DNA of 64,000 nt from Rubrivivax sp. (GCA_027487905.1 JAIYCR010000096.1:1-64000); one strand, 5' to 3'; shown: positions 26,169 to 36,690, counted from the first letter of the stretch. Made by a program: numbers and translations. The notes: generated by a model not told the origin, from the letters alone.

Positions 26169-27464
26169 ATGGCCTCCGACCCTGCCCCCCTGTCCGCGCG
26201 AGACCTGTCCGAGCGAGACCTGCCCGGGCAAGACCTGCCCGGGCAAGACCTGCCCGAGCAAGGCGACCCTCCGGCCGCCGCCGACCCCACGCTGGCCGAT
26301 CTGCCTGCGGACGTTTCGCCGGTGTGGGTCCGCGCACTGGGACTGGCGGCCCGGGCGATCGGCCTGAGCGAGCCCAACCCGCGGGTGGGCTGCGTTCTCA
26401 CCGATCGCGACGGTCGTCTGCTAGGCCAAGGCTTCACCCAGCAGGCCGGTGGCCCGCATGCCGAGGTGATGGCCTTGCGCGATGCACAGCGTCGGGGCGA
26501 ATCGGTGAACGGCGCCACGGCCTGGGTGACGCTCGAGCCGTGTGCCCACCACGGCCGCACGCCGCCCTGCTGCGATGCGCTGATCGCCGCCGGTCTGGGT
26601 GCGGTGCGCGCGGCCAGCATCGACCCCTTCGGCGCGGTGGCCGGCGAGGGTCTGGCGCGCCTGCGCGCGGCGGGCCTGGATGTCCGCCTCGCCCCGGAGC
26701 CCGGTGTGCGTGCTGCGGCGCTGGCGCTGAACCCCGGATTCTTCTCCCGCGTCGTCCGCGGGCGGCCCTGGGTGCGGATGAAGGTGGCGGTTTCGCTGGA
26801 CGGCCGAACCGCGCTGCCCAATGGCGCCAGCCAGTGGATCACCGGGCCGCAGGCCCGCCACGATGGCCACGCGTTCCGTCGCCGTGCGGGCGCGGTGCTC
26901 ACCGGCGTGGGCACCGTGATCGACGACGACCCGCGTCTGGATGTGCGCGGCTGGCCCGGCACCGTCCAGCCCATCCGGGTGGTGGTGGACTCCTCCCTGC
27001 GCACCCCTGCCACTGCCCGCTTGCTGGCGCCGCCGGGTCAGGTCTGGGTCGCGCATGCGCAGGGTGCCGATGCAGCCTCCGCCGGGGCGGCCGCAGCCGC
27101 CGACGCGCTGCGCCAGGCCGGAGCGCTGTTGCTGCCGGTGCCGGCCCCTGGCGGCAAGACCGACCTCGCAGCGTTGCTGCAGGCCCTGGCCCGGCGCGGG
27201 GTCAACGAACTGCATGTGGAGGCCGGGGAGAAGCTCAACGCTTCCTTCCTCCGCGCCGGCCTGGTCGACGAGCTGCTCGTCTACCAGGCGCCCCGGCTGC
27301 TCGGTGCCGGGGCGGCACTGGCCGCGCTGGGCCCCTGGGATTCGCTCGCGCAGGCGATGACTTTCGAACTGACGGACCACCGGCGCGTCGGCGACGACCT
27401 GCGGCTGCGTTTGCTCCGTCCCGGTGCGCTGGCGCCGCTGGAGCAGGCGATGCTCGCCCCCTGA
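26169..27464 (+). CDS. ribD: bifunctional diaminohydroxyphosphoribosylaminopyrimidine deaminase / 5-amino-6-(5-phosphoribosylamino)uracil reductase
   Basis: 431 residues from ATG 26169. The deaminase domain has the zinc-site motif His97-Ala-Glu99 and the cysteines Cys125 and Cys134 in [11 protein letters not shown]. The reductase domain starts near [18 protein letters not shown] and ends [20 protein letters not shown]. It performs the second and third steps of riboflavin synthesis. The first 50 residues are an unusual acidic extension with repeated DLPGQ units; the conserved fold begins at [18 protein letters not shown]. The neighbouring ribBA and ribH genes confirm the pathway. Confidence 0.95.
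   Translation: MASDPAPLSARDLSERDLPGQDLPGQDLPEQGDPPAAADPTLADLPADVSPVWVRALGLAARAIGLSEPNPRVGCVLTDRDGRLLGQGFTQQAGGPHAEVMALRDAQRRGESVNGATAWVTLEPCAHHGRTPPCCDALIAAGLGAVRAASIDPFGAVAGEGLARLRAAGLDVRLAPEPGVRAAALALNPGFFSRVVRGRPWVRMKVAVSLDGRTALPNGASQWITGPQARHDGHAFRRRAGAVLTGVGTVIDDDPRLDVRGWPGTVQPIRVVVDSSLRTPATARLLAPPGQVWVAHAQGADAASAGAAAAADALRQAGALLLPVPAPGGKTDLAALLQALARRGVNELHVEAGEKLNASFLRAGLVDELLVYQAPRLLGAGAALAALGPWDSLAQAMTFELTDHRRVGDDLRLRLLRPGALAPLEQAMLAP
26201..26260 (+). repeat. 15-base tandem repeat, 4 units, in the ribD 5' end
   Basis: Four units of AGACCTGCCCGGGCA with one to three differences at the ends of the array (26201, 26216, 26231, 26246). In frame they encode about four DL(S/P)(E/G)(R/Q) pentapeptides in the N-terminal extension of RibD. 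It is a minisatellite-like array, not a CRISPR: units are adjacent without spacers. Confidence 0.8.
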
Positions 27465-27488
27465 GCGGCGCCGCGCAAGCCGCCTGCC

Positions 27489-27494
27489 TACAAT
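27489..27494 (+). promoter_or_regulatory. possible -10 element giving a leaderless ribBA transcript
   Basis: TACAAT ends 7 bases before the ribBA ATG, so transcription from it would begin at or next to the start codon. No good -35 box is visible. No Shine-Dalgarno sequence precedes the ATG, which would fit a leaderless message. Confidence 0.35.
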
Positions 27495-27501
27495 CCGGGC
27501 G

Positions 27502-28623
27502 ATGCCCATTGCACCGATTCCCGAGCTGATCGCCGAGCTGGCCGCCGGCCGCATGGTCATCCTCGTCGACGAGGAAGACCGCGAGAACGAGGGCGACCTC
27601 GTCCTCGCCGCCGACCACGTCACGCCCGAGGCCATCAACTTCATGGCCCGCTTCGGTCGGGGCCTGATCTGCCTGACCCTCACCCGCGAGCGTTGCGAAC
27701 GCCTGAACCTGCCGCCGATGACGCGCCGCAACGGCACTCAGCACGGCACCGCCTTCACCGTGTCCATCGAGGCCGCCGAAGGCGTGACCACCGGCATCTC
27801 GGCGGCCGACCGCGCGCGCACGGTGCAAGCCGCGGTCGCCCGCGATGCGCAGGCGAGCGACCTCGTCCAGCCCGGCCACATCTTCCCCTTGCAGGCCCAG
27901 GACGGTGGCGTGCTGATGCGGGCCGGACACACCGAAGCCGGCTGCGACCTGGCCGCCATGGCCGGCTTCTCGCCCGCCGCGGTGATCTGCGAGATCATGA
28001 ACGACGACGGCAGCATGGCCCGCCTGCCAGACCTCGAACGCTTCGCGGCCACGCATGGCCTGAAGATCGGCACCATCGCCGACCTCATCGGCCACCGCAG
28101 CCGCCACGAGACCCTGATCGAGCGCATGGGTCGCCGTCCGCTGGCCACGCCCTACGGCGTCTTCGACTGCACCACCTTCCGCGACCGCACCGGCGGCGTG
28201 CACCTGGCGCTCACCCGCGGCCAGTGGGATGTCCGCGACGAGGTGATGGTGCGCGTGCACGAGCCGCTGTCGCTGCTGGACCTGCTGGACGTCGAGCACT
28301 CGCGCCATTCCTGGCCCTTGCCGCTGGCGCTGCACAAGCTGCAGGAAGCGCCCAAGGCTGCGGCCGTGCTGCTCAACTGCGGTGATCGGGCCGACGCCCT
28401 CACGCTGGCGCTGCGCCCCGACGCCAGTGGCCCGGCACGGGCACCGCAGATGGACCTGCGCACCTACGGCATCGGCGCGCAGATCCTGCGCGAACTGGGC
28501 ATCGGCCGCATGCGGCTGCTGGGCAGCCCCCGGCGCATGCCCAGCATGACCGGTTTCGGCCTGGAAGTGACGGCCTTCGAGATGCCGGCCGGCCCGACGC
28601 CGCCGGCCCGCCCGGCCACCTGA
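27502..28623 (+). CDS. ribB: RibBA: 3,4-dihydroxy-2-butanone-4-phosphate synthase with degenerate GTP cyclohydrolase II domain
   Basis: 373 residues. The synthase half (about 1-200) has the acidic motif [14 protein letters not shown] and the [15 protein letters not shown] segment and should be active. The second half aligns in layout with GTP cyclohydrolase II ([19 protein letters not shown] near the end), but the zinc motif CxxGDxxxSxRCDCG is absent: the region reads [17 protein letters not shown], with none of the three cysteines. The C-terminal domain is therefore probably not a GTP cyclohydrolase. A separate intact RibA is encoded at 42416-43642. The same pattern is known from RibBA proteins in other proteobacteria. 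Confidence 0.93.
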   Translation: MPIAPIPELIAELAAGRMVILVDEEDRENEGDLVLAADHVTPEAINFMARFGRGLICLTLTRERCERLNLPPMTRRNGTQHGTAFTVSIEAAEGVTTGISAADRARTVQAAVARDAQASDLVQPGHIFPLQAQDGGVLMRAGHTEAGCDLAAMAGFSPAAVICEIMNDDGSMARLPDLERFAATHGLKIGTIADLIGHRSRHETLIERMGRRPLATPYGVFDCTTFRDRTGGVHLALTRGQWDVRDEVMVRVHEPLSLLDLLDVEHSRHSWPLPLALHKLQEAPKAAAVLLNCGDRADALTLALRPDASGPARAPQMDLRTYGIGAQILRELGIGRMRLLGSPRRMPSMTGFGLEVTAFEMPAGPTPPARPAT

Positions 28624-28740
28624 CGAACCCCGAGACGCGGCCGCGCCTGCGGCCCGTCGCACGATGGCCTTCGGCTCCCGTGAACCCACGGGGCTGGAGC
28701 AGCCGCCCCTTCAATCCTTTCGCCCGCGTCCCCATTCACC

Positions 28741-29217
28741 ATGCAAGGTGCTGAAACCTCCGGCCGCCACGGACCCACTGTCGAGATACTCGGGCGCGAC
28801 CTGCGCATCGGCATCGTGCAGGCCCGCTTCAATTCGAGCCACACCGACCGCCTGGCCGACGCCTGCCTGGCCGAGTTGCGTGCGCTCGGGGTGAACGAGC
28901 GCCACATCCAGCATGTGACGGTGCCCGGCGCGCTGGAGGTGCCGGTGGCGCTGCAGGCGCTGGCCGAGCAGGACCGCTTCGACGCGCTGGTGGCGCTGGG
29001 CTGCATCATCCGCGGCGAGACCTACCACTTCGAGCTGGTGGCCAACGAGAGCGGCGCGGGCGTCACGCGCGTCTCGCTGGACCACCGAGTGCCCATCGCC
29101 AACGCCATCCTCACCGTCGAGAACGAGGCGCAGGCCGATGCCCGGGTCGAGGAAAAGGGGCGCGACGCGGCCCGTGCGGCCGTCGAGATGGCCAACTTGC
29201 TGGAGGACCTGTCGTGA
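28741..29217 (+). CDS. ribH: 6,7-dimethyl-8-ribityllumazine synthase
   Basis: 158 residues, normal length. Family hallmarks: [53 protein letters not shown] and the [11 protein letters not shown] segment. It joins the ribitylamino-pyrimidine from RibD with the four-carbon phosphate from RibB to make lumazine. The 117-base gap after ribBA has no gene or obvious signal. Riboflavin synthase (ribE), often located between ribD and ribBA, is not in this cluster. The stop overlaps the nusB start. Confidence 0.96.
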   Translation: MQGAETSGRHGPTVEILGRDLRIGIVQARFNSSHTDRLADACLAELRALGVNERHIQHVTVPGALEVPVALQALAEQDRFDALVALGCIIRGETYHFELVANESGAGVTRVSLDHRVPIANAILTVENEAQADARVEEKGRDAARAAVEMANLLEDLS

Positions 29218-29765
29218 GCGCAGCCGAGGACGGCCCCGGCGTGCCCGCCGCGCCAGCCCGGACTGCCAAGCCCGCCCGAAAACCCAAGCCTGACCGCAGG
29301 CTTTCCCGCGAGTACGCGGTCCAGGGCCTCTACGAGTGGCTGGTCGCCCGGCACGACCTGGGCGTCATCGACGCGCACCTGCGGGAGGACGGCGAGTTCT
29401 CGCGCTGTGATGCGGCCTGGTTCGACACCTTGCTGCACGGGTGCGCCTCGCGCCGTGCGGAACTGGACACGCATCTGGCGCGCCACGGCGACCGCACGCC
29501 CGAGGAACTGTCCCCGGTGGAACACGCGGTGCTGCTGGTGGGCGTGTACGAGCTGCTCCAGGCGGTGGAGATTCCCTACCGCGTGGTCATCAACGAGGGC
29601 ATCGAGCTGGCCAAGGCCTTCGGCGGCACCGACGGCCACCGCTACGTGAACGGCGTGCTGGACAAGGCCGCCCGAGAAATCCGGGCGGTGGAGGTGGCCG
29701 CAGCCCCCGCGCGCCGACCGGGGCCGCCGCGCCGAGGCCCGGGAGCGGCCGGGGCCGGGCGATGA
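29214..29765 (+). CDS. nusB: transcription antitermination factor NusB
   Basis: 183 residues from GTG 29214, which overlaps the ribH stop by 4 bases (GTGA). The fold is recognisable from [33 protein letters not shown] and [18 protein letters not shown], the last being the most conserved NusB stretch, followed by [15 protein letters not shown] Lys/Pro-rich 30-residue N-terminal tail and a Pro/Gly C-terminal tail are extra. It binds boxA RNA with NusE (S10) in antitermination of rRNA operons. ribH-nusB adjacency is widely conserved. Confidence 0.94.
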   Translation: MSAAEDGPGVPAAPARTAKPARKPKPDRRLSREYAVQGLYEWLVARHDLGVIDAHLREDGEFSRCDAAWFDTLLHGCASRRAELDTHLARHGDRTPEELSPVEHAVLLVGVYELLQAVEIPYRVVINEGIELAKAFGGTDGHRYVNGVLDKAAREIRAVEVAAAPARRPGPPRRGPGAAGAGR

Positions 29766-30964
29766 GGCTTGCACCGCGGGTCGACCGAGTCGAGCCCTTC
29801 TACGTGATGGAGTGCGCCAAGGCGGCGGAGGACATCGCGCATGGCCCGCTGTGCGACCCGGCCCAGGGTGGCCGCCCGATGATCTACCTGAACATCGGCG
29901 AGCCCGACTTCAGCGCCACCGAGCCGGTGAAGGCCGCGGCGGCCCGGGCGCTGCAGCGAGGTGCCACGCAGTACACCGGCGCCACCGGCCTGCCCGAGCT
30001 ACGCGCGGCGATCTCGCGCTGGTACGGCGAGCGCTTCGGCCTGTCCATCGCGCCGCATCGCATCGTCGTCACCGCGGGCGGGTCCGCGGCGCTGCAGCTG
30101 GCCTGCCTGGCGCTGGTCGGGCCGGGCGACGAGGTGTTGATGTCCGACCCCACCTACCCCTGCAACCGCCACTTCGTCGCGGCCGCCGACGGCTGGCCGG
30201 TGATGCTGCCCTGCGGTGCGCAGGACCGCTTCCAGCTGCGTCCCGAGGCGGTGGAGGCGGCCTGGTCGGCCCGCACGCGGGGCCTGCTGATGGCGTCGCC
30301 CTCCAACCCCACCGGCACGTCCATCGAGCCTGCGTCGCTCGAGCGGCTGGTCGCCATCGCCCGCGAGCGCTCGGGCTTCGCCATCGTCGACGAGATCTAC
30401 CTCGGCCTGGGCGACGACCCTCGCCTGGGTCAATCCGCGCTCGCCTTCGACGGACCGGATGGTTGCGTCGTCAGCGTCAACAGTTTTTCCAAGTATTTCT
30501 GCATGACCGGCTGGCGTCTGGGCTGGCTGGTGCTGCCCGAGTCCCTGGTGGAGCCGGTGGAGCGACTGGCGCAGAACCTCTTCATCTGTGCGTCCACGCT
30601 GGCGCAGCGGGCGGCGCTGGCGGCCTTCGAGGCCGAGTCCATCGCCGAGTGCGAACGCCGACGCGCCGAGTTCAGGGCCCGGCGCGAGTTCGTCGTGCCG
30701 GCGCTGGAGGCGCTGGGCTTGAAGGTGCCGGTGCCGCCGGACGGCGCCTTCTATGCCTGGATCGACGTGTCGGCGCACAGCGACGACAGCTGGGACTTCG
30801 CCTTTCGCCTGATGCGCGAGGCGCAGGTGGCGCTGACACCGGGGCGTGACTTCGCCCGGGTGGATGCGCGCCGCTTCCTGCGCCTGTCCTGCGCGCGTTC
30901 GATGGGCGAGCTGCGCGAGGCCATCGACCGGATCGGTCAAGTGCTTCACACGCCGGGGGGCTGA
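29762..30964 (+). CDS. class I/II pyridoxal-phosphate aminotransferase
   Basis: 400 residues from ATG 29762, overlapping the nusB stop by 4 bases. Fold type I features: LNIGEPDFSATEPV, YTGATGLPELRAAI, ASPSNPTGT, FAIVDEIYLGL and the PLP lysine in SVNSFSKYFCMTGWRLGW. The set resembles the aspartate/alanine aminotransferase subgroup that is often encoded after nusB in Burkholderiales. It moves an amino group between an amino acid and a 2-oxoacid; exact substrates cannot be given from sequence. Confidence 0.92.
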   Translation: MRLAPRVDRVEPFYVMECAKAAEDIAHGPLCDPAQGGRPMIYLNIGEPDFSATEPVKAAAARALQRGATQYTGATGLPELRAAISRWYGERFGLSIAPHRIVVTAGGSAALQLACLALVGPGDEVLMSDPTYPCNRHFVAAADGWPVMLPCGAQDRFQLRPEAVEAAWSARTRGLLMASPSNPTGTSIEPASLERLVAIARERSGFAIVDEIYLGLGDDPRLGQSALAFDGPDGCVVSVNSFSKYFCMTGWRLGWLVLPESLVEPVERLAQNLFICASTLAQRAALAAFEAESIAECERRRAEFRARREFVVPALEALGLKVPVPPDGAFYAWIDVSAHSDDSWDFAFRLMREAQVALTPGRDFARVDARRFLRLSCARSMGELREAIDRIGQVLHTPGG

Positions 30965-30986
30965 CGGCGCGTAAGCTTGCCCTTCG

Positions 30987-32777
30987 ATGAGCACGCCCCC
31001 TCCGCCCGCTCCGCTCGATCCGGTCCATCGGCCTGCAGCCGCAGCGCCGCCTGATCTGGACACCACGCAGGTGCTGCCCCAGCGCGACCCCTCGCTCGCC
31101 CGCTGGTCGGACGCCGACGCCCACATCGCCCAGGGCCCGACGCTGGCCTTCCGCACCAACCCGGGCGACGGGCGCGATGGCCAGCTGCCCACTGTGGGGC
31201 ACATCGGCCGCTATGCGCTGAAGTACCCGATCGGGGAGGGCGGGCTGGGCACGGTCTATGCCGCGCACGACCCGCTGCTGTCCAGGCTGATCGCCATCAA
31301 GACCCTGCGGCTGCGCCTGGACGATGCCGTCCGCCCGGCCTTCCAGGAGCTCTTCCTGCGCGAGGCGCGGGCGGCTGCCAGCCTGAGCCACCCGCACATC
31401 GTCACCGTGCATGACGCGGGCCTCACCGAAGACGGCGCCTACATCGCGATGGAACTGCTCAAGGGCCGTGACCTGCGGCTGCTTCGGCAGGAGGGGTGGC
31501 GCCCCACGCCGCAGCAGGCGGCGCTCATCGTGCGTCGGGTCGCCGATGCACTGGCCTATGCGCACTCGCGCGGGGTGGTGCACCGGGACATCAAGCCGGC
31601 GAACATCTTCATGGTGTCGCGCACCCAGCCGCGGGTGCTGGATTTCGGCATCGCGTCGGTCGCGCACCGGCATGAGGCGGGCGCCGGCCCGGCGGCGCCT
31701 GAGGTGGGCGTCGACTGGATCGCCGGTTCGCCGCACTACATGTCGCCCGAGCAGGTTCAGTCGCTGCCCACCGACAAGCGCACCGACGTCTTCTCGCTGG
31801 GCGTGGTGCTGTACGAACTCCTCACCGACCGCAAGCCCTTCACCGGGCAGACACTGGCCGAGGTCACCGAGGCGGTGCTCACCCACGAGCCTCCCCTGGC
31901 CCATGAAGTCGACGCCAAGGTGCCGCCCGCGCTGTCGGAGGTGCTGCGCAAGGCGCTGCGCAAGGACCCCGCCGAGCGCTACGCGTCGGTGCGGCAGATG
32001 GCGCGCGACCTGCGGCAGTGGCTGGAGGACGAAGCCGCGTCGGCGGACCCCGTCGACGAACCCGTGGCGACCAGCGGCCACCGCGCACCGCGCTGGGGCC
32101 TGCCCATCGCCATGGGCGCAGGCGCGGCAGCGGTGGTGACGGCCTGGGCGTTGCTCGGCGGCGAGGCCGGCACCCCGCAGCGCGGCGCGCTCGCCACCGG
32201 CGGCTTCGTGCAAGGCGCGGCGGCACCGGCCGTGTCGGCCGCACCGGCTGGCGCGTCGTCGCCGGAGTCGCTGTCTGCAGCGCCGCTGCCGACCGCGGCG
32301 GTTCAGGCGCAAACGGCAGCCCTGGGGGGGCTGGTGACCAGCCCGCCCGATACCCTGCCCGGATCGCCGCCCACGGCCGCTGCGTCGACGACCCCTGCCA
32401 CGCCGACCTCGCAGACCGCAGCCACTCCCGCCGAGGGGCCGCAGACCCCGGCCAGGGCCCCCCGCGCGGCCGCGCCGCGAGCCGTGGCCCCTGCGCCCGG
32501 CCCGGCCGCGGCAGGCGCGGCGACGCCCGCTGCGGCCGCCGCCACCGCCGCCCCGGTGCCGGTGGCCACCGGCGAGCTCCGGTTGGCGGTGTCGCCCTGG
32601 GGCGAGATCGAGGTGGACGGCCAGGCGCGCGGCATCGCGCCGCCGCTGTCGCTGGTGACGCTGCCCGAGGGCATGCACCGCATCACCATCCGCAACGCCG
32701 ATTTCCCGCCCTTCAGTGCCACCGTCCAGGTCACGGCGGGGCAGACCACGGTGGTGCGCCACCGGTTCGGCTCGTGA
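30987..32777 (+). CDS. transmembrane serine/threonine protein kinase with PEGA domain
   Basis: 596 residues. The kinase domain (about 75-345) has the glycine loop GEGGLGTVYAA, the ATP lysine in IAIKTL, catalytic Asp201 in VHRDIKPANIF, the DFGIAS loop and GSPHYMSPEQ; all key residues of an active Hanks kinase are present. A membrane helix follows near residue 375 (GLPIAMGAGAAAVVTAWALL). A long Ala/Pro/Thr linker leads to a C-terminal PEGA beta domain (SPWGEIEVDGQARGIAPPL, LPEGMHRITIRN), expected in the periplasm. The stop overlaps the start of a TssQ-like lipoprotein gene, hinting at a type VI secretion-linked signalling role, but no T6SS genes are here. Confidence 0.92.
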   Translation: MSTPPPPAPLDPVHRPAAAAPPDLDTTQVLPQRDPSLARWSDADAHIAQGPTLAFRTNPGDGRDGQLPTVGHIGRYALKYPIGEGGLGTVYAAHDPLLSRLIAIKTLRLRLDDAVRPAFQELFLREARAAASLSHPHIVTVHDAGLTEDGAYIAMELLKGRDLRLLRQEGWRPTPQQAALIVRRVADALAYAHSRGVVHRDIKPANIFMVSRTQPRVLDFGIASVAHRHEAGAGPAAPEVGVDWIAGSPHYMSPEQVQSLPTDKRTDVFSLGVVLYELLTDRKPFTGQTLAEVTEAVLTHEPPLAHEVDAKVPPALSEVLRKALRKDPAERYASVRQMARDLRQWLEDEAASADPVDEPVATSGHRAPRWGLPIAMGAGAAAVVTAWALLGGEAGTPQRGALATGGFVQGAAAPAVSAAPAGASSPESLSAAPLPTAAVQAQTAALGGLVTSPPDTLPGSPPTAAASTTPATPTSQTAATPAEGPQTPARAPRAAAPRAVAPAPGPAAAGAATPAAAAATAAPVPVATGELRLAVSPWGEIEVDGQARGIAPPLSLVTLPEGMHRITIRNADFPPFSATVQVTAGQTTVVRHRFGS

Positions 32778-33297
32778 TGCCCGCCCGACAGGCCCCCGCG
32801 GCCGCGCAAGCCGCTGCAGCCCCGGGCCTCGACCCTGATTCCATGACGCTGAAGGTGACGCTGACCCTGCCCAAGGTTGAACCGCCCGCCCTGCCGACTG
32901 CACGCCTGCGCGCTCGCCGCCGTCTGCCGCGCCTGGCGACCTGTCTCGCGCTGGCCCTGGCCGGTGGCTGTGCGCAGCCGCCCGGCGGCATCGGCCTCAC
33001 CGACCTGCTCGCGCGGCCCGCGGAGCGCTCGTTGATGATGGGCCTTCGGGCCTATGACGAGGGCCAGTACAGCGAATCCGAGCGCTACCTCGACGAGGCG
33101 CTGAAGGCCGGACCGATGACCGGCCGCGACCAGGCCGCCGCCCACAAGCACCTGGCCTTCATCTACTGCACGACCGACCGCATCTCGCCCTGCGAGGCGG
33201 CCTTCCGGGCCGCCCGGCGGGCCGACCCTGCCTTCGTGCTCAGCCGTTCGGAGTCCGGGCACCCGCTGTGGGGCCCGGTCTATCGAAAGGTGCTGCC

Positions 33298-33301
<4 letters not shown>
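32777..33301 (+). CDS. TssQ-like T6SS-associated lipoprotein
   Basis: 174 residues from ATG 32777, overlapping the kinase stop; an internal ATG at 32843 would give a shorter leader of better signal-peptide shape. The hydrophobic stretch LATCLALALAGGC ends in a cysteine that could be lipidated, although the lipobox (AGGC) is not ideal. The mature part has a tetratricopeptide-like repeat (AERSLMMGLRAYDEGQYSES, then HKHLAFIYCTTDRISPCEAA) and ends HPLWGPVYRKV. These features match my memory of the TssQ family described as T6SS-associated in Burkholderiales; the assignment is from memory. Operon with the kinase and ybgC. Confidence 0.72.
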
Positions 33302-33731
<430 letters not shown>

Positions 33732-33735
<4 letters not shown>

Positions 33736-34499
33736 ATCAGGACATGTCCATCGTCGCGCTGGTGCTGCAGGCGAGCCTCGTGGTGCAGCTGGTGATGGCC
33801 GGCTTGCTGCTGGTGTCGCTGGCCAGCTGGACGGTGATCTTCGCCAAGCTCATTGGCCTGAAGCGCATCAAGCGCGGCAACGAAGGCTTCGAGCGCGAGT
33901 TCTGGAGCGGGCAGAGCCTGAACGAGCTTTACGGCCAGGCCACCCACGCCGCCGAGACGGCACCCATCCAGCGCATCTTCGCCTCGGGCATGCGCGAGTT
34001 CCTCAAGCTGCGCGAGCGTCGGGTGACCGACAGCGGCGCGCTGCTGGACGGCGCCCGTCGGGCCATGCGGGCGAGCTACCAGCGCGAGATGGACACCATC
34101 GAGTCCAACCTGTCCTTCCTGGCCTCGGTGGGCTCGGTCTCGCCCTATGTGGGCCTGTTCGGCACGGTCTACGGAATCATGCATGCCTTCGTGGGCTTGT
34201 CCAACCTGCAGCAGGTCACGCTGGCCACGGTGGCGCCGGGCATCGCCGAAGCGCTGGTGGCCACGGCCATCGGCCTTTTCGCGGCCATCCCTGCGGTCAT
34301 TGCCTACAACCGCTTCGCCCGCGACATCGACCGCATCGCGATCACGCTGGAGACCTTCATCGAGGAGTTCTCCAACATCCTGCAGCGCAACGCGGCCGCC
34401 GGCCTTCCGGCTGCCCCCGCTGCGGCGTCAGGCCCGTCGAGCGCTGCGGGCGCGGCCTTCTCCACCGCCAGCGGCACCGGCCTGCCCGGCGGCCGTTGA
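33732..34499 (+). CDS. tolQ: TolQ, proton channel subunit of the Tol-Pal system
   Basis: 255 residues, three membrane helices: VVQLVMAGLLLVSLASWTVI, then SPYVGLFGTVYGIMHAF and VATAIGLFAAIPAVIAYN after a large cytoplasmic loop. The ExbB/TolQ/MotA motifs LFGTVYGI and AEALVATAIGLFAAIPA are intact. With TolR it uses the proton gradient to drive TolA. The start overlaps the ybgC stop (ATGA). The C-terminus has an unusual Ala/Gly/Ser-rich tail of about 30 residues. Confidence 0.96.
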
Positions 34500-34516
34500 G
34501 GGCAGGGGAACACGAC

Positions 34517-34948
<432 letters not shown>

Positions 34949-35020
34949 CCGAAACCGCCGTTGCCCGCGTCGATCCCTTGCGCGTTTCCTTTCCTGCCTG
35001 ACTTGCCCGCCACGTCCACG

Positions 35021-35926
35021 ATGCCGGCCCCAGCCGCAACCCCCGCCCCCGCGCCCGTGGCGCGCGACGCCTGGATGCCCACCCGAGCCGATGCGCGCGG
35101 GATGGGCCTGTCCATCGCCGTGCTGGTCCACCTGGGCCTGGTGGCGGCGCTGGCCCTGGGTGTGCAGTGGCGTTCCAGCCAGCCCACGGTTCAGTCCGCC
35201 GAGCTCTGGGCGCAGGTGCCGCAGTTCGCGGCCCCGCGCGAGAGCGATCCGCCGCCGGCTCCACCGCCGCCCCCCGCGCCCGCGCCCACACCGCCCCGCC
35301 GCGAGGCGACGCCGCCGCCGCCGGAACGGGATGCCGAGATTGCGCTTGAGCAGCGGCGTCGCGAGCAGGCCGCCCGCGAGCAGCGCGAGCAGGAACAGCG
35401 CGAGCGTGCCGCCCGGGAGGCGCGGGAACGGGAGGCCCGGGAGGCCCGCGAGAAGGCAGCCCGTGAACGAGAAGCCCAGCGAGAAGCCCAGCGCGAGGCC
35501 GCCGCCCGGGAGCAGCGCGAGGAGCGCCTGGCGCAGCAGCGGCGCGAGCAGCAGGCGCGCGAGGCCGCCGAACGGGCCGAGGCGCAGCGGGAGGCCAACC
35601 TCAAGCGCCTGCAGGGCCTGGCCGGCTCCACCGGCACCGCGCAGCGCAGCGCCGGCCCTTCGGCGACCTACGCCGGCCGCATCGTCGCAGCCGTCAAGCC
35701 CAACATCGTCTTTCCCGATGCCATCGCCGGCAATCCGGCGGCCGAGGTGGAAGTGCGCGCAGGGCCGAGCGGCACCATCCTGGGCCGCACGCTCGTTCGC
35801 TCGAGCGGCGTGCGCGAGTGGGATGAGGCGGTGCTGCGCGCCATCGACCGCACCGAGACCCTGCCGCGGGACACCGACGGGCGGGTGCCTTCGTCGCTGG
35901 TCATCACCTTCCGGCCGCGGGACTGA
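35021..35926 (+). CDS. tolA: TolA, periplasm-spanning Tol protein
   Basis: 301 residues from ATG 35021 (a TTG at 34961 would add a weak extension). One membrane helix (GLSIAVLVHLGLVAALALGV) is followed by a proline-rich part and then a long Arg/Glu/Ala helical domain from about residue 105 to 200, rich in EQRE and AREA units. The C-terminal globular domain (YAGRIVAAVKPNIVFPDAIAG onward, VRSSGVREWDEAVLRAIDR) is the TonB/TolA-type domain that meets TolB and Pal. tolB and pal would normally follow; here a divergent-type Lrp gene follows instead, so they must lie elsewhere. Confidence 0.92.
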   Translation: MPAPAATPAPAPVARDAWMPTRADARGMGLSIAVLVHLGLVAALALGVQWRSSQPTVQSAELWAQVPQFAAPRESDPPPAPPPPPAPAPTPPRREATPPPPERDAEIALEQRRREQAAREQREQEQRERAAREAREREAREAREKAAREREAQREAQREAAAREQREERLAQQRREQQAREAAERAEAQREANLKRLQGLAGSTGTAQRSAGPSATYAGRIVAAVKPNIVFPDAIAGNPAAEVEVRAGPSGTILGRTLVRSSGVREWDEAVLRAIDRTETLPRDTDGRVPSSLVITFRPRD

Positions 35927-35989
35927 GCCGCCGTCAGCCTCGGGTCCGGTGTCGCGTCGGTCCGACGCGCGGTCAGCGCCGCGCCGGAC

Positions 35990-36496
35990 TCAGCGTCGGC
36001 CCCGCGCCAGCGCCGCGCCCGCAGGTCCGGGCAGCGGCAGCTCCGTCTTGTAGCGCACCTGCTTGAGCGCGAAGCTCGAGCGGATCTTCTCGATGCCCTC
36101 GATGGGCGACAGCTGCTCGAGGATGAAGCGCTCGAGCGAGGCGATGTCCGTCACCGCGACCCGGATCAGGTAGTCGCTCTCGCCGGTCATCAGGTAGCAC
36201 TCCATCACCTCGTCGTGCTCGGCGATGCGGCGCTCGAAAGCGGCGAGCGCCGCCTTGCTCTGCTCCTTCAGGCTGATGCTGATGAAGACGTTCAGGCCCA
36301 GGCCCAGCGCGCCCGGGTTGACCAGCGCCACATAGCGGTCGATCACGCCGGCGGCTTCCAGCGCCTTGACCCGGGCCAGGCAGGGCGAAGGGCTGAGCGC
36401 CACGCGGCGCGCCAGCTCGACGTTGGACAGGGCGCCATCGGCCTGCAGCTCGCGCAGGATGCGCAGGTCGGTGGGGTCCAGTGCAGGCAGGGGCAT
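35990..36496 (-). CDS. Lrp/AsnC-family transcriptional regulator
   Basis: 168 residues from ATG 36496; the frame is open to 36742 but the conserved fold begins exactly here (LDPTDLRILRELQADGALSN). The N-terminal winged helix-turn-helix (ELARRVALSPSPCLARVKAL) is followed by the ligand-binding RAM domain (GLNVFISISLKEQ, ECYLMTGESDYLIRV). Lrp regulators bind amino acids or related small molecules. It is divergent from the 2-oxoacid dehydrogenase gene, an arrangement like mdeR-mdeB of methionine breakdown in Pseudomonas, so it may control that gene in answer to an amino acid. Confidence 0.93.
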   Translation of the reverse strand: MPLPALDPTDLRILRELQADGALSNVELARRVALSPSPCLARVKALEAAGVIDRYVALVNPGALGLGLNVFISISLKEQSKAALAAFERRIAEHDEVMECYLMTGESDYLIRVAVTDIASLERFILEQLSPIEGIEKIRSSFALKQVRYKTELPLPGPAGAALARGRR

Positions 36497-36543
36497 GGTG
36501 GGCTTGGCCGGGGCGTTGAACGACAGGATGACCGTTCGATGGT

Positions 36544-36585
36544 AGATCGTGCTGGGTCTATTTCCATCCTGAGCAGATCGTGCTG
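36544..36585. promoter_or_regulatory. two direct repeats in the Lrp / E1 intergenic region
   Basis: AGATCGTGCTG occurs at 36544-36554 and again at 36575-36585. The copies are 31 bases apart start to start, about three helical turns, so they face the same side of the DNA. They lie between the divergent Lrp and dehydrogenase genes. Lrp octamers bind several phased sites, which makes this a good operator candidate. The 194-base gap has no other clear signal apart from a TAGACT box at 36638. Confidence 0.45.
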
Positions 36586-36690
36586 TCTGAATCGGCTTTG
36601 ACCATCCGATCGGCAGCACCTGCGGCGCCTGCGTCCCTAGACTTCCCTGCGCCGGGCACCGTGCCTGCCCGCGCCTGCGACTGCACCGCC

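Noticed and set aside
26201-26260. Tandem repeat considered as a CRISPR fragment
   Set aside because: The 15-base units are directly adjacent with no spacers, are in frame within ribD, and no cas gene is present.
34961-35020. TTG 34961 as the tolA start
   Set aside because: It adds a 20-residue stretch with no conserved features before the standard N-terminus; ATG 35021 leads directly into the usual TolA layout.
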